Shown: positions 15,646-24,457 of the stretch, one piece after another | Numbering within the stretch: position 1 is the stretch's first letter | How the letters are laid out: every line of letters starts with the position of its first letter | DNA from: Anaerolineales bacterium | GTDB lineage: Bacteria > Chloroflexota > Anaerolineae > Anaerolineales > UBA6663 | Direction of reading: 5' to 3' | NCBI GenBank assembly: GCA_020850595.1 | Contig: JADZEK010000117.1 | Location: 1-52,587 of the forward strand | Length of the DNA stretch: 52,587 nt | Notes under the pieces: generated by a model | The model's input: the letters and a program-made list of their open reading frames with translations, nothing else | What the model was told of the DNA's origin: nothing | Databases searched by the model: none | Translations under genes and position numbers: made by a program

Positions 15646-18057
15646 GTGTCCTCGGCCCCCGCCACCCCGCGCCCTCGCCGGCGCCTCGGCCTACCTGTTT
15701 CTTTCCCCCTGTTCACTCCGGCCGCGTTCTGGCTGGCCGTCGCGCTGACCGGCCTGGCCGCCTTGCTGCGCCTCTACCGCCTGGATAACCAGGCCATTTG
15801 GTGGGACGAAGGCTTCAGCGTCTTCCTGGCGCGCATGCCGCTGGTCGAGATGGCCGCCGCCACCGCCCACGACACGCACCCCCTGGGTTACTACACCCTG
15901 CTGCACCTGTGGCGGCTGCCGGCCGGAGACTCGGCAGTCGCGATGCGGCTGCCCTCGGTGCTGGCGGGCGTGCTGCTCGGGCCGCTGGTTTACCGGCTGG
16001 TGCGGCCCCTGGCGGGCAAACGCGCCGCGCTGGCCGCCCTCGCTTTGGTGGCGCTCAACCGCTTGCTCATCTGGTACGCGCAGGAGGTGCGCCAGTACGC
16101 TGTGGCCGCGGCGCTGGCGCTGGCCTCGCTCGTGCTGGCGGTGGCGCTGTGGCGCGCCGCCGAGTCGCCCCAGCCGCGCCGCCCCGCCTGGCTGCTCTGG
16201 TTCGGCTGCGTGGCCGTCAACACTGCTGGGCTGCTCACCCTCTACCTCTTTGTCAGCGCGCTGCTGGCGCAGAACGGCGCGTTTCTGTTGGCCCTCTGGC
16301 GCGCCCCGCGCAAGGCCCGGCTGGCGCTCTGGTGGCTCAGCGCCCAGGCCGCGGTGGCGCTGGCCTGCCTGCCCTGGCTGCTCTATTACTTGCCGCGCGC
16401 CCCGCACACCTTCCTCCCGCCCAGCACGCTCGACGCGCTGGGCGTGCTTCAACTCTACCTCGCCGCCCTCTTTGCCGGCGACGCCAGCGACATCAGCCGC
16501 TTCTGGCTGGTAAGCGGCGTGGGCTTGCTAGTGCTGGGCCTGGGCCTGCTGGCCGCGCTGCGGCGCGGCCAATCTAGCGCGGCGCGCGGCTTCACGGCCC
16601 TGGCGCTGCTGCTGGGAGCCGCTGCGCCCCCGGCCCTCATCTGGCTGCTCAACCTGCCCACCGGGCTAGGCCTGTCGTTCGTGCCGAACCCGCGCTACTT
16701 CGTGCTGCTGGCTCCGTGGGCGCTGGCGGGTGTGGCCGTGGCGCTGGCCCTGCCCCTGGGGGCCGCGCGGCGCTGGTCTGGGCGGGTGGCGCTGGCCGCG
16801 CTGGCGCTGTTCTGGCTGGGCTACCTGGCGCAGTATTACCATGAGCGTTACCTGGTGGATGACTTCGCCTCGGCGGCGGCCACGCTGGCGGCCCAGCGCC
16901 AGCCCGGCGACGCCGTGGTGCTGGAGAACGACCAGAACTGGCCGGTGGCCGCCTACCACCTGGGCGGGCGCGACTGGCTGGGGCTGAACAGCGGGCGCGC
17001 CATCGCCGCCGAGGCCGACGCGGCCCTGGCGGTGGGGGCCGCCTGGGAGGCGCACAGCGGCCTGTGGCTGCTGGTGACGCCCGAAGCCCTGAGCAGCGAC
17101 CCGGCGCGGATGGTCTATGGCTGGCTGGCCGAACGCGCGCTGGCGGTGCGCGTCTTCGACAACGCGCCTGGCAGCCGGCTGTACTTCTTCGCGCGCACGC
17201 CCGAGCGCGCCGCAACGGTAGACGCGCTTGCGGCCGCCGGCAATCCCACCCAACCCGGCGCGCGCGCCTCCCTGCGGCTGAACCCCGCGCCCGGCCTGAC
17301 CTTGACGCGCGTCGAGTGGCTCTTGCCCGAAGTGCGCCCGGGCGACACGCTGCGGGTCTTCCTCTATTGGCAGAACGACCACGCGCCCGGTCTCTATCAA
17401 TTTGAGGCGCGGCTGATCACGCTGCTGGGCGGCCCGGCCGATGCCTGGCCGCTGGCGCTGGTAATTACGCCCGACTCACCGGCCGTGCTGCGCCAGCAGG
17501 TGGACCTGCCGGTGCGCGCCTACGTGGGGCCGGGGCCGTACTGGCTGAGCCTCGCGGCCGGCCCGGCGCAGGGCCGCTTGGGGCTGGTGAACGTGGCCGC
17601 CGCGCCCGCGCCGCCGCCCGTGCGCAGCGCCCCGGCCGTCGCCCAGCCAGTGCTGTTTGAGCAGGGGCTGCAACTGCTCGGCTACACGTCGCGCCTGGAC
17701 CCCGGCCGCCTGACCCTCACGCCCTACTGGACGACGAGCGCGCCGGTGGACACGCGTTACAAATTCTTCGCGCATGTGTTCGGCGCGGCGCTGAACCCGG
17801 CCACCGGCACGGCGCTGTGGGCGCAGCTCGACCGCGAGCCGGGCTTCGGCGCGACGCCGGTGACGACCTGGCGCGTGGGGCAGACCGTGACGGATCAGTT
17901 CGCCTTCGATCTGCCGCCCGGCCAGTACACGGTGCGGCTAGGTTGGTACGACGCCTTCACGGGCGAGCGCCTGCTCGTGCTCGACCCTGGCGGCGCGCCC
18001 CTCGCCAGCGAGGTCGTGCTCGGCCCGTTCATCCTTCCCCCGCCAACGACCGAGTAG
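15646..18057 (+). CDS. GT39/ArnT-like membrane glycosyltransferase
   Basis: 803-aa multipass protein. About 10-12 TM helices fill residues 15-400, with the first periplasmic loop carrying WWDEGFSVFLARMPLVEM and THPLGYYTLLHLW. These are the acidic-residue loop motifs of the PMT_2/GT39 group, which uses polyprenyl-phosphate sugars to modify extracytoplasmic targets. The last 400 residues form an extracellular beta-rich region. Acceptor and sugar cannot be told. GTG at 15646 is preferred as leaderless start. It stands alone between VIT and the dehydrogenase gene. Confidence 0.85.
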   Translation: MSSAPATPRPRRRLGLPVSFPLFTPAAFWLAVALTGLAALLRLYRLDNQAIWWDEGFSVFLARMPLVEMAAATAHDTHPLGYYTLLHLWRLPAGDSAVAMRLPSVLAGVLLGPLVYRLVRPLAGKRAALAALALVALNRLLIWYAQEVRQYAVAAALALASLVLAVALWRAAESPQPRRPAWLLWFGCVAVNTAGLLTLYLFVSALLAQNGAFLLALWRAPRKARLALWWLSAQAAVALACLPWLLYYLPRAPHTFLPPSTLDALGVLQLYLAALFAGDASDISRFWLVSGVGLLVLGLGLLAALRRGQSSAARGFTALALLLGAAAPPALIWLLNLPTGLGLSFVPNPRYFVLLAPWALAGVAVALALPLGAARRWSGRVALAALALFWLGYLAQYYHERYLVDDFASAAATLAAQRQPGDAVVLENDQNWPVAAYHLGGRDWLGLNSGRAIAAEADAALAVGAAWEAHSGLWLLVTPEALSSDPARMVYGWLAERALAVRVFDNAPGSRLYFFARTPERAATVDALAAAGNPTQPGARASLRLNPAPGLTLTRVEWLLPEVRPGDTLRVFLYWQNDHAPGLYQFEARLITLLGGPADAWPLALVITPDSPAVLRQQVDLPVRAYVGPGPYWLSLAAGPAQGRLGLVNVAAAPAPPPVRSAPAVAQPVLFEQGLQLLGYTSRLDPGRLTLTPYWTTSAPVDTRYKFFAHVFGAALNPATGTALWAQLDREPGFGATPVTTWRVGQTVTDQFAFDLPPGQYTVRLGWYDAFTGERLLVLDPGGAPLASEVVLGPFILPPPTTE

Positions 18058-18077
18058 GCGGGCTGCGGCCGGCGCAT

Positions 18078-18105
18078 TTGACAATCCCCCTTCGGGCGGC
18101 ATAAT
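18078..18105 (+). promoter_or_regulatory. Promoter for the 18138 dehydrogenase
   Basis: Consensus TTGACA (18078-18083), 16-bp spacer, CATAAT (18100-18105). Transcription would start near 18112, leaving a leader of about 26 nt that holds GAAGGAGAGG just before ATG at 18138. Confidence 0.75.
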
Positions 18106-18137
18106 GCCGCTATTCCGAGCGCTGAAGGAGAGGCAAC

Positions 18138-19049
18138 ATGGCAGACACAGTCGGCTTCATCGGTCTGGGCATCATGGGGCGCGGCATGGCCCGCAACCTG
18201 CTCAAGGCCGGGTTTGACCTGCGAGTGTGGAACCGCACGGCGAGCCGCATGGACGAACTGGCGGCCGAGGGCGCGCATCCCACCCGCGACCCGGCCGACC
18301 TGGCCGCGCAGTGCGACCTGATCTTCATTTGCGTGAGCGACACGCCCGACGTGGAAGCCGTCATCACCGGCGACCACCCGCGCGGCGTGATCCACGGGCT
18401 GCGCCCCGGCGCGCTGGTGGTGGATATGAGCACCATCAGCCCGCACGCCACGCGCGCCTTGGGGGCCAGGCTGGCCGCGAAAGGCGCGCGCATGCTCGAC
18501 GCGCCGGTGAGCGGCGGCAGCGAGGGCGCGGCGCGCGGCACGCTGAGCATCATGGTCGGCGGCGCGGCCGAGGACGTAGAGCGCGCCCGCCCGGCCTTCG
18601 CGGCCATGGGCAAGACGATTACGCATGTGGGCGGGCCGGGCGACGGCCAGATGGTCAAGCTGGTCAACCAGATTTTAGTGGTCGGCAACGCGCTGGCGAT
18701 GAGTGAGGCGCTGCTGTTCGCCCAGGCCGGCGGGCTAGACCTGCGCAAGACGCTGGACGCAGTGAAGCCCGGCGCGGCGGGGAGCTGGATGCTGGCGAAC
18801 CGCGGCCCGCAGATCTTGGAGCGCGACTGGCGGCCGGGCTTCACGATTGATTTGCAGCAGAAGGATGTGCGCCTGGTGCTCGACGCCGCCGACCAGCTTG
18901 GCGTGCCGGTGCTGACCACGGCCATGATCTTCAACCTCTACCGCACCCTGCAGGCGGAAGGCCTGGGCGCGGAGGGCAACCACGCGCTGATCAAGGCGCT
19001 AGAGAAGCTTGCGAACCTGGAGGTGCGCGCCGCCGCGCCGCCGCAATAG
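18138..19049 (+). CDS. 3-hydroxyisobutyrate dehydrogenase-family NAD(P)-dependent reductase
   Basis: 303-aa beta-hydroxyacid dehydrogenase. The N-terminal nucleotide-binding motif is GFIGLGIMGRGMARNLLKAG, the substrate motif DAPVSGGSEGA is near residue 121, and GDGQMVKLVNQ holds catalytic Lys174 and Asn178. Candidates include 3-hydroxyisobutyrate dehydrogenase and tartronate-semialdehyde reductase (GarR/GlxR); sequence alone does not separate them and the neighbours give no pathway. A strong Shine-Dalgarno (AAGGAGAGG) precedes ATG. It ends 75 bp from the convergent antiporter gene. Confidence 0.92.
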   Translation: MADTVGFIGLGIMGRGMARNLLKAGFDLRVWNRTASRMDELAAEGAHPTRDPADLAAQCDLIFICVSDTPDVEAVITGDHPRGVIHGLRPGALVVDMSTISPHATRALGARLAAKGARMLDAPVSGGSEGAARGTLSIMVGGAAEDVERARPAFAAMGKTITHVGGPGDGQMVKLVNQILVVGNALAMSEALLFAQAGGLDLRKTLDAVKPGAAGSWMLANRGPQILERDWRPGFTIDLQQKDVRLVLDAADQLGVPVLTTAMIFNLYRTLQAEGLGAEGNHALIKALEKLANLEVRAAAPPQ

Positions 19050-19079
19050 GCGGCCGGCGGCGATCGCTGAACGACCACT

Positions 19080-19100
19080 GGGCGCTCTTATACAGCGCCC
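19080..19100. terminator. Hairpin between convergent genes
   Basis: GGGCGCT / AGCGCCC, 7-bp perfect stem with a 7-nt loop, between the dehydrogenase and antiporter stop codons. It lacks a long U-tract (followed by GATGTGTTTAA), so termination strength is uncertain. Confidence 0.5.
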
Positions 19101-19124
19101 GATGTGTTTAAGCTCCGGCGGGCG

Positions 19125-20861
19125 TTACACCGGGGCCGCTTCCAGGTGGCCGCTCAGTTCGGCGTGGCTGTGCTCGCGGCGCAGGCGGTCGGTGTGCGCA
19201 TCCACCTCGTCGTCGGTGTAGCCCAGCCGCAGCAGCGTGTGGCGCACGATTGCCAGGCCGCCCTCCAACTCGGGGTGGATCACGTCCTGCGCGCCGAGCT
19301 GCATGAGCCGATCAATGCCGGTCTGCGTGGCGGCGCGCACGATCAGCGGTAGATCTGGCGCTAACTGCCGGGCAGTCGCCACCACCATTTCCGCCGCGGT
19401 CTCCTCCGGGATGGTGATGACCAGCGCGCGGGCGTGGCTCAACGCGGCGTGGCTGAGCACCTCCGAATTGGCCGCGTCGCCGAACAGCGCGGGCACGTTC
19501 TGCTGGCGTAGTTCGACCACCAGATTGGCGTCGGTTTCCACCACCAGGCGCGGCAGGCCCAGCCGCCCCAGCAGTTCCACGATGTGATGCCCCACGCGCC
19601 CCCAGCCCACGACGACGACGTGGCCTTCCAGGTGGGTGGTCTTCACGCTCAGCGGCGGGCCGTGGCGGTTGAGGCGCGCCCACAAGCTGGGCCGGCGCTG
19701 GAGCCAGCGCTCCACTGGGTCAACCAGGTTGAACATAAATGGGTTGAGCGTGATGGAGAGCAGCGCCCCAGCCAGGATGAGCGAATACTGGTCGCTGTGC
19801 AGCAGGCCCAGTGCCAGCCCGGCCTGCCCGACGATGAACGAGAACTCGCCGATCTGGCTCAGCCCGGCGGCCACTACCAGCGCCATGCGCGTCGGGCGCG
19901 GGAAGACCAGGCCGATGAGGATGGCGTTGAACGCTTTGCCGAAGATGATCAGGGCCGTGAGCGCCAGCACCGACCCGGCGTTCGCCAGCAGGTAGGCCGG
20001 GTTGACCAACATGCCGACCGACACGAAGAACAGCACGGCGAAAGCTTCGCGGAAAGGCAGCAGGTCCGCGCTGACCTGGCGGCTGACCGGCGACTCGTTT
20101 ACCACCACGCCCGCCAGGAAGGCCCCCAGGGCCAGCGAGACGCCGAACAGCGCGGCCGCGCCCAGCGCCGTGCCCAGCGCCAGCGCCAGCACCGCCAGGA
20201 TGAACAGCTCACGCGAGCGGGTGCGCGCAATTTGCGTCAGCAGCCACGGCGCCACCTTGCTGCCGACGACCAGCATCACGCCCACGAACACGACGACTTT
20301 CAACAAAGTCCATACGGTGTCGCCCCAGTGCAGCCCGCCCTCGGCCGGGGCCAGCGCCGGCAGCAGAATGAGGATCAAGACCGTGGCGAGGTCTTCGACG
20401 ACCAGCCAGCCCACAGCCGCTTGGCCCGGCTGTGTGTTGAGCAGGCCGTGATCGGTAAGCCCGCGCAGCAGCACGATGGTGCTGGCCACCGAGATCGCCA
20501 GGCCCAGCACCAACCCGGCGCCCGGCGTCCAGCCCCACAGGCGGGTTAGCCCGAAACCCCACAGCGTCGCCAGCAGCATTTGGATCAGCGCGCCGGGCAG
20601 GACGATCGCGCGCACCTGCCACAGGTCGCGGATGGAGAAGTGCAGGCCGATGCCGAACATGAGGAAGATCACGCCCAGTTCCGCCAGCTCGCTAATGGCG
20701 CGCTGGTCGCCGACGAAACCGGGGGTGAAGGGGCCGATGACGACGCCCGCCAGCAGATAGCCGACGATGGTGGGCAGCCCCAAGCGGCGCGCGGCCAGCC
20801 CGCCGGCGAAGGCGATGCACAGGGCCGCGGCAATGGTGGTGAGGAGAGGCAAGTTGTTCAT
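19125..20861 (-). CDS. CPA2 monovalent cation:proton antiporter with TrkA-N domain (KefB/YbaL-like)
   Basis: 578-aa inner-membrane protein. Residues 1-385 contain 12-13 TM helices of the Na+/H+ exchanger fold (GYLLAGVVIGPFTPGF, FMFGIGLHFSIRDLW, GFSFIVGQ-type GEFSFIVGQ). A cytoplasmic TrkA-N Rossmann domain follows from about 405 (GHVVVVGWGRVGHHIVELL). Such proteins extrude K+ or Na+ in exchange for protons, gated by nucleotide bound to the Rossmann domain. ATG at 20861 (MNNLPLL) is chosen; the frame runs 39 codons further up without homology. A 249-bp gap upstream shows nothing beyond weak AT-rich patches. Confidence 0.92.
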   Translation of the reverse strand: MNNLPLLTTIAAALCIAFAGGLAARRLGLPTIVGYLLAGVVIGPFTPGFVGDQRAISELAELGVIFLMFGIGLHFSIRDLWQVRAIVLPGALIQMLLATLWGFGLTRLWGWTPGAGLVLGLAISVASTIVLLRGLTDHGLLNTQPGQAAVGWLVVEDLATVLILILLPALAPAEGGLHWGDTVWTLLKVVVFVGVMLVVGSKVAPWLLTQIARTRSRELFILAVLALALGTALGAAALFGVSLALGAFLAGVVVNESPVSRQVSADLLPFREAFAVLFFVSVGMLVNPAYLLANAGSVLALTALIIFGKAFNAILIGLVFPRPTRMALVVAAGLSQIGEFSFIVGQAGLALGLLHSDQYSLILAGALLSITLNPFMFNLVDPVERWLQRRPSLWARLNRHGPPLSVKTTHLEGHVVVVGWGRVGHHIVELLGRLGLPRLVVETDANLVVELRQQNVPALFGDAANSEVLSHAALSHARALVITIPEETAAEMVVATARQLAPDLPLIVRAATQTGIDRLMQLGAQDVIHPELEGGLAIVRHTLLRLGYTDDEVDAHTDRLRREHSHAELSGHLEAAPV

Positions 20862-21110
20862 GACCCGAGTCCTAGAGAAAAGCCCACAAGCCGACGCGCC
20901 TGCCGGTTCTGGGCGGGCGCCGGGCGCGGGGCGCGGTGAATGTCGGTTGAGACCAGAGACGGGGGCGGCCGAGGCCAAGGGCGGGGAGAGGCCGCCGGTG
21001 CCTGAAGGTCAACGTTATTCTAGCGGAATAGCCGCGATTTGCGGGGAACCTGGCAGCGCTGCGCGGTGATGTTCATTGAACTCTCATGTGGAGAAGCGCT
21101 CACGGCCGAA

Positions 21111-22154
21111 TCAGTTGGCGCTGGGCCAGGGCAGCGCCTCGAAGCCGGTGCAGCAGGGCGCGCCGCGGGCGTAGGCGATGGTGCGCGCGGTGAGGTTGGC
21201 GCTGAGGCTCCACAGGGTGGTGTGGCCGCCGGCGTGCCCGCACAGGCCGGAGGGGTGGTCGCTTAAGGCGCTGAGCACCTCGGCCCCGGCTTGCAGCGCC
21301 GCGCTCTGGCTGTGGAGGAAATCCAGCCGCTGCTGCGAGTGCGTGTGCCGGCGGCCGGGCTGGAAGCGCTGCATGTCGGGATGGCGGAAGTGGTTGGTGC
21401 AGGCCGCGAACGGCTCGCCCTGCGCGGCCACGCGCGCGCCGGCCGGGTGCGCCTCGACCACGGCCAGGTCGCCGGTCGCATCGGCGATGAGGTAGTTGAA
21501 GGCATGCAGGTGGCGCACGCGCGTCAGCAGCTCCACCGCGTCGCGAGTGCGGGCGCAGGTCTCCAGCACGAGGCGCGGCAGCAGGTGGAAAGGAATACCC
21601 GGCTGCGGCTCGGCCGGCTCGTCGGAGAGCGCCACGTGCAGGCAGATGAACAGCCCAGCGTCGTTCACGCCGTCGTAGCGGCCGCCCGGCACTGAGCCGC
21701 GCGTGCCCACGCTGGGGCGGCCCTGCTCAGGCGTGAGGCGCAGCCGCTGGCGCACGCGCTGCACCGGGTGAAAGTCATAGTTGCGGCCCACGCGCACCTG
21801 GCCGTCCGCGCCCACCACCGCCAGCGAGGAGCAGCCGCCCTCGGGGTAGGGCGGCCGGGCGCGCAGCCGCATGGTTTGCCGGCATACGCCGCGCAGCACA
21901 TCCTCGTAGGCCAGGCCCTGCCCGTCGGCATAGCCGCGCAGTTCATCCAGCAGCGGCGGGTGCAGCTCGCCGATCTGCCGCGCGCAGTCGGCGGCGAAGC
22001 TGAGCGGCGGCGGCGCGGGCCACCAGGCCGGGATGACGAAGCGCTCGGTCTGCCGCCCCTGCGCCTGGCCCAGGGCGTAGTGCGGGCCGCGCAGGTCGAG
22101 CCAGGTATAGTCCGCGTTGTCCGCGGGCGCGTTTAGAGGCCAGAAGGCGGGCAT
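21111..22154 (-). CDS. C45-type Ntn hydrolase (acyl-CoA:6-APA acyltransferase-like)
   Basis: 347-aa member of the AAT/peptidase C45 family. The nucleophile is Cys108 in the motif EGGCSSLAV, exposed by autocleavage after Gly107, and GRNYDFHP follows about 20 residues later, as in the family. Family enzymes hydrolyse or transfer acyl groups on linear amide bonds; the physiological substrate here is unknown and it need not act on beta-lactams. There is no signal peptide. TATAAT (22169-22164, minus) and GGAGG stand just before ATG at 22154, so the leader is only a few nucleotides long. Confidence 0.83.
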   Translation of the reverse strand: MPAFWPLNAPADNADYTWLDLRGPHYALGQAQGRQTERFVIPAWWPAPPPLSFAADCARQIGELHPPLLDELRGYADGQGLAYEDVLRGVCRQTMRLRARPPYPEGGCSSLAVVGADGQVRVGRNYDFHPVQRVRQRLRLTPEQGRPSVGTRGSVPGGRYDGVNDAGLFICLHVALSDEPAEPQPGIPFHLLPRLVLETCARTRDAVELLTRVRHLHAFNYLIADATGDLAVVEAHPAGARVAAQGEPFAACTNHFRHPDMQRFQPGRRHTHSQQRLDFLHSQSAALQAGAEVLSALSDHPSGLCGHAGGHTTLWSLSANLTARTIAYARGAPCCTGFEALPWPSAN

Positions 22155-22228
22155 TGTGCCTCCATTATACCGGCCCGCCCACCGCGAATGGCCCTCGCCT
22201 CGCGCGCGGCCGATCAGTTCCGCTGCGG

Positions 22229-22250
22229 GTCATTCGTGCTAATGCGTGGC
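22229..22250. repeat. CACGAAT-type dispersed repeat (copy 2, short)
   Basis: CATTCGTGCTAATGCGTGGC. Its reverse complement reads GCCACGCATTAGCACGAATG, matching the unit pattern of the larger tracts. It lies in the 103-bp gap between the C45 hydrolase start and the stop of the preceding minus-strand gene. Confidence 0.5.
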
Positions 22251-22257
22251 GAAAGGC

Positions 22258-23664
22258 TTAGCCGTTGATGGCCAGGTAAGCCAGCCACGCCGCTACGCTC
22301 ACCAACAGCGTCGCCGCCAGCCCCATCGCGGCTAGCAGCGCCACCTTCACGCCATCCACTGGCCGGTCGCCCGCCACCTGCCCCGTCTGCCCGTTGACGA
22401 GCACGCGGAAGCGCCGCCCGCGATAGCCGTAGTGGCCCACCCACAGCGGCAGGAGCACCAACTGATAGGTCTGCCCGGTGAAGGTGTTGCTGGTCACCTG
22501 CCACTCGCTCCCCGCTTGGGCGGCCGGCGCGCGCCGCTCTAGCTGACGCGTGGCGTCCGCCAGCATGCCCGCGCGCGCCGCCAATGAAGCCTCGGCCAGC
22601 GAGAGGTCGTAGGTGCCTGCGGGCCAGCCCGCCAGGTACTCCGGCTTATAGCGCACTAACCCGTCCAGGTTGTACGGCTCAATTTGGCGCACCAGGTCGC
22701 GCGGCAGGGCGCGCGTGCCCGCTTGCAGCCAGCGCGGATAGAAAAACGTCTCCTCGCCCTCGCGCCACACGGTCTGCGCCGCGCGGCCCGCGCCTTCGGT
22801 CACTTTGGCCCGCCAGCGGGTGGTGAGCGCGCTGTTGAAGCGCCAGAAGGGCACATACACCGGCTGGAGACTGCCGCGCCGCGCCAGCGCCCGCAGGTCG
22901 TCGGGCGCGAGCCGGCCCTGCCCCAGCCAGGCGCGCACCCGCTGCTGCGCGGTCTCGGCCTCCAGCGCCATGGGGATGACGCCCTGCGGCGGCAGCAGCT
23001 CGGCTTCTTCCGGGGCGGCCACCAGCGCCGCCGCGCTGCAGAAGGGGCAGGTGGGCGAGGTGACGCCGACGGGCAGCAGCGTGCCCGCGCCGCACTGCCC
23101 GCAGGTGAAGCGCCGTTCGGCCTCGGCCCAGCGGTGGCCCTGGCGCGTGGGCAGGGTGAAATCGAGCACCGCCTCGCCCGCCAGCGGCTCCTCCGTCACG
23201 CCCTCCACATAGCCACAGTGTTCGCAGCGCAAGTCCACCAGCGCCGGGTCGAAGCGCAGCCGCCCGCCGCAGCGCGGGCACACAAACGTCCGACGGATGA
23301 TGACGATTTCTGGGGCGGCCGGGGCTTCTGGCGTGGTAGCGCTAGGCTCAAGCGCTGGGGCGGCAGGGGCCAGGTCGGCGGCCTTAATCTGCCCGGTGAG
23401 CAGGCCCAGGCCGCGGCGCGCGGCGGTGTTGCCCGGGTCGGCAGCGATGGCCCAATCCAGGTACTGCTTTTGCTCAGCCGGGTCGTCGGTGGTGGCGGTC
23501 AGCCACAGCCAGGCTTGCGAGTGGCCGCGGTCGTAGTCCACTGCTTGTTGCAGCAGCGCGTGCGCCCGGTCGCGCTCGTGCGCGGCCAGCGCTGCCCGGC
23601 CATGCCGGTACAGGTCTTCGGCGGCGCGCTGCCGGCGCTCGGCGTCGCGGTCGAGCGTGCTCAC
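22258..23664 (-). CDS. TPR / zinc-ribbon protein with C-terminal membrane anchor, unknown function
   Basis: 468 aa. Residues about 10-95 look like TPR helices (AWLWLTATTDDPAEQKQYLDWAIAADPGN). Two zinc-ribbon sites follow: CPRCGG with CEHCG (about 130-160), and CGQCG with CPFC (about 185-215). A beta-rich middle includes VYVPFWRFNSALTTRW and LVLLPLWVGHYGYRGRRFRVLVNGQTGQV, as seen in bacterial zinc-ribbon membrane proteins resembling replication-factor-A-like or PriA-type ribbons. One TM lies at 440-465. GTG at 23664 overlaps the mobA stop (GTGA), so it is translationally coupled to mobA. Role unknown. Confidence 0.75.
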   Translation of the reverse strand: MSTLDRDAERRQRAAEDLYRHGRAALAAHERDRAHALLQQAVDYDRGHSQAWLWLTATTDDPAEQKQYLDWAIAADPGNTAARRGLGLLTGQIKAADLAPAAPALEPSATTPEAPAAPEIVIIRRTFVCPRCGGRLRFDPALVDLRCEHCGYVEGVTEEPLAGEAVLDFTLPTRQGHRWAEAERRFTCGQCGAGTLLPVGVTSPTCPFCSAAALVAAPEEAELLPPQGVIPMALEAETAQQRVRAWLGQGRLAPDDLRALARRGSLQPVYVPFWRFNSALTTRWRAKVTEGAGRAAQTVWREGEETFFYPRWLQAGTRALPRDLVRQIEPYNLDGLVRYKPEYLAGWPAGTYDLSLAEASLAARAGMLADATRQLERRAPAAQAGSEWQVTSNTFTGQTYQLVLLPLWVGHYGYRGRRFRVLVNGQTGQVAGDRPVDGVKVALLAAMGLAATLLVSVAAWLAYLAING

Positions 23665-24269
23665 GGCGCGTCGCCCTCCGCCGCGGCCAGCCGGCGCGCG
23701 GCCTCCAGGTCGGCGGGCGTGTTCACGTTGAAGAAGCTCAGGCGGCGCGGGTCAAAGCGATCCAGTTCGGCCTCGTCCACCCAGCGCACGCGTACAGCCG
23801 GCAAGAAGCTGATCACCCGGCGCTTCTCGGCGTCGAGCGCCGCCTGCATGGCGGGCAGGCAGGCGCGGCTATACACGGCGCGGAACGGCTCGGCCTCGCC
23901 CGCCAGCCGCGGCACAATGGCGTCGGCCTCGGCGCGCAGGCTGAGCAGGTGGTCGAGCAGCGGGCGCACCACAAAGGGCATGTCGCAAGCCACCACCAGC
24001 GCGTGCGGCTGCCCGGCGCAGGCCAGCGCGGTGTATAGGCCGCCCAGCGCGCCCGTGCCCGGCCGTCGGTCACCGAAGAGCGGCACGCCCAGGTAGGCAT
24101 AGGCCTCCGGCCGGTTGGTGATGAGGATGGTCTCCGCGCCCAGGCCGGTCAGTTGGGCCAGGATGTCTTCGATGAGCGGCCGGCCGAGCACCTGCACAAA
24201 GGCCTTGTCGGTGCCCATGCGCGAGCTTTGCCCCCCGGCCAGGATGGCGATCGTGATTGGCAGCGGCAT
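23661..24269 (-). CDS. mobA: Molybdenum cofactor guanylyltransferase
   Basis: 202-aa nucleotidyltransferase that joins GMP to molybdopterin to form Mo-bis-MGD. LAGGQSSRMGTDKAF (10-24) is the GTP-binding signature. The later VVACDMPFV holds the metal-binding Asp, and the family fold continues to the end. ATG at 24269 follows TATAAT (24281-24276, minus) by 6 nt with no Shine-Dalgarno, suggesting a leaderless message. No other moa/moe gene or molybdoenzyme is in the window. It is coupled to the downstream zinc-ribbon protein gene. Confidence 0.9.
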   Translation of the reverse strand: MPLPITIAILAGGQSSRMGTDKAFVQVLGRPLIEDILAQLTGLGAETILITNRPEAYAYLGVPLFGDRRPGTGALGGLYTALACAGQPHALVVACDMPFVVRPLLDHLLSLRAEADAIVPRLAGEAEPFRAVYSRACLPAMQAALDAEKRRVISFLPAVRVRWVDEAELDRFDPRRLSFFNVNTPADLEAARRLAAAEGDAP

Positions 24270-24275
24270 GGCGGG

Positions 24276-24414
24276 ATTATAACGCCGCGCCGGGTGAAGT
24301 CTTGGTTGGGGAGGCCGCTAGACCGACTCGCTTGCCCATGCGCATGGTTCGGTTGGCGCCGGCCGCGTCTTCGCGTGCGCCGCTTGGCCGCCGGCGGCCG
24401 GGGCAGGCTATAAT
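24276..24414. promoter_or_regulatory. Divergent promoter region, mobA / sugar dehydrogenase
   Basis: Minus-strand TATAAT at 24281-24276 serves mobA. Plus-strand TATAAT at 24409-24414 serves the gene at 24458. Between them CCATGCGCATGG (24336-24347) is a perfect 12-bp palindrome and could be an operator. A TTGGCC at 24384-24389 is a weak -35 candidate (19-bp spacer). Confidence 0.5.
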
Positions 24415-24457
24415 GCCCGATGGCTTTTCTCCTTAACGAAAGCGTGAGGCTGGAGGC

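Noticed and set aside
24420..24457. ATG immediately after TATAAT as a leaderless start for the sugar dehydrogenase
   Set aside because: That ATG (24420) is not in the frame of the dehydrogenase; ATG 24458 with GGAGG is.
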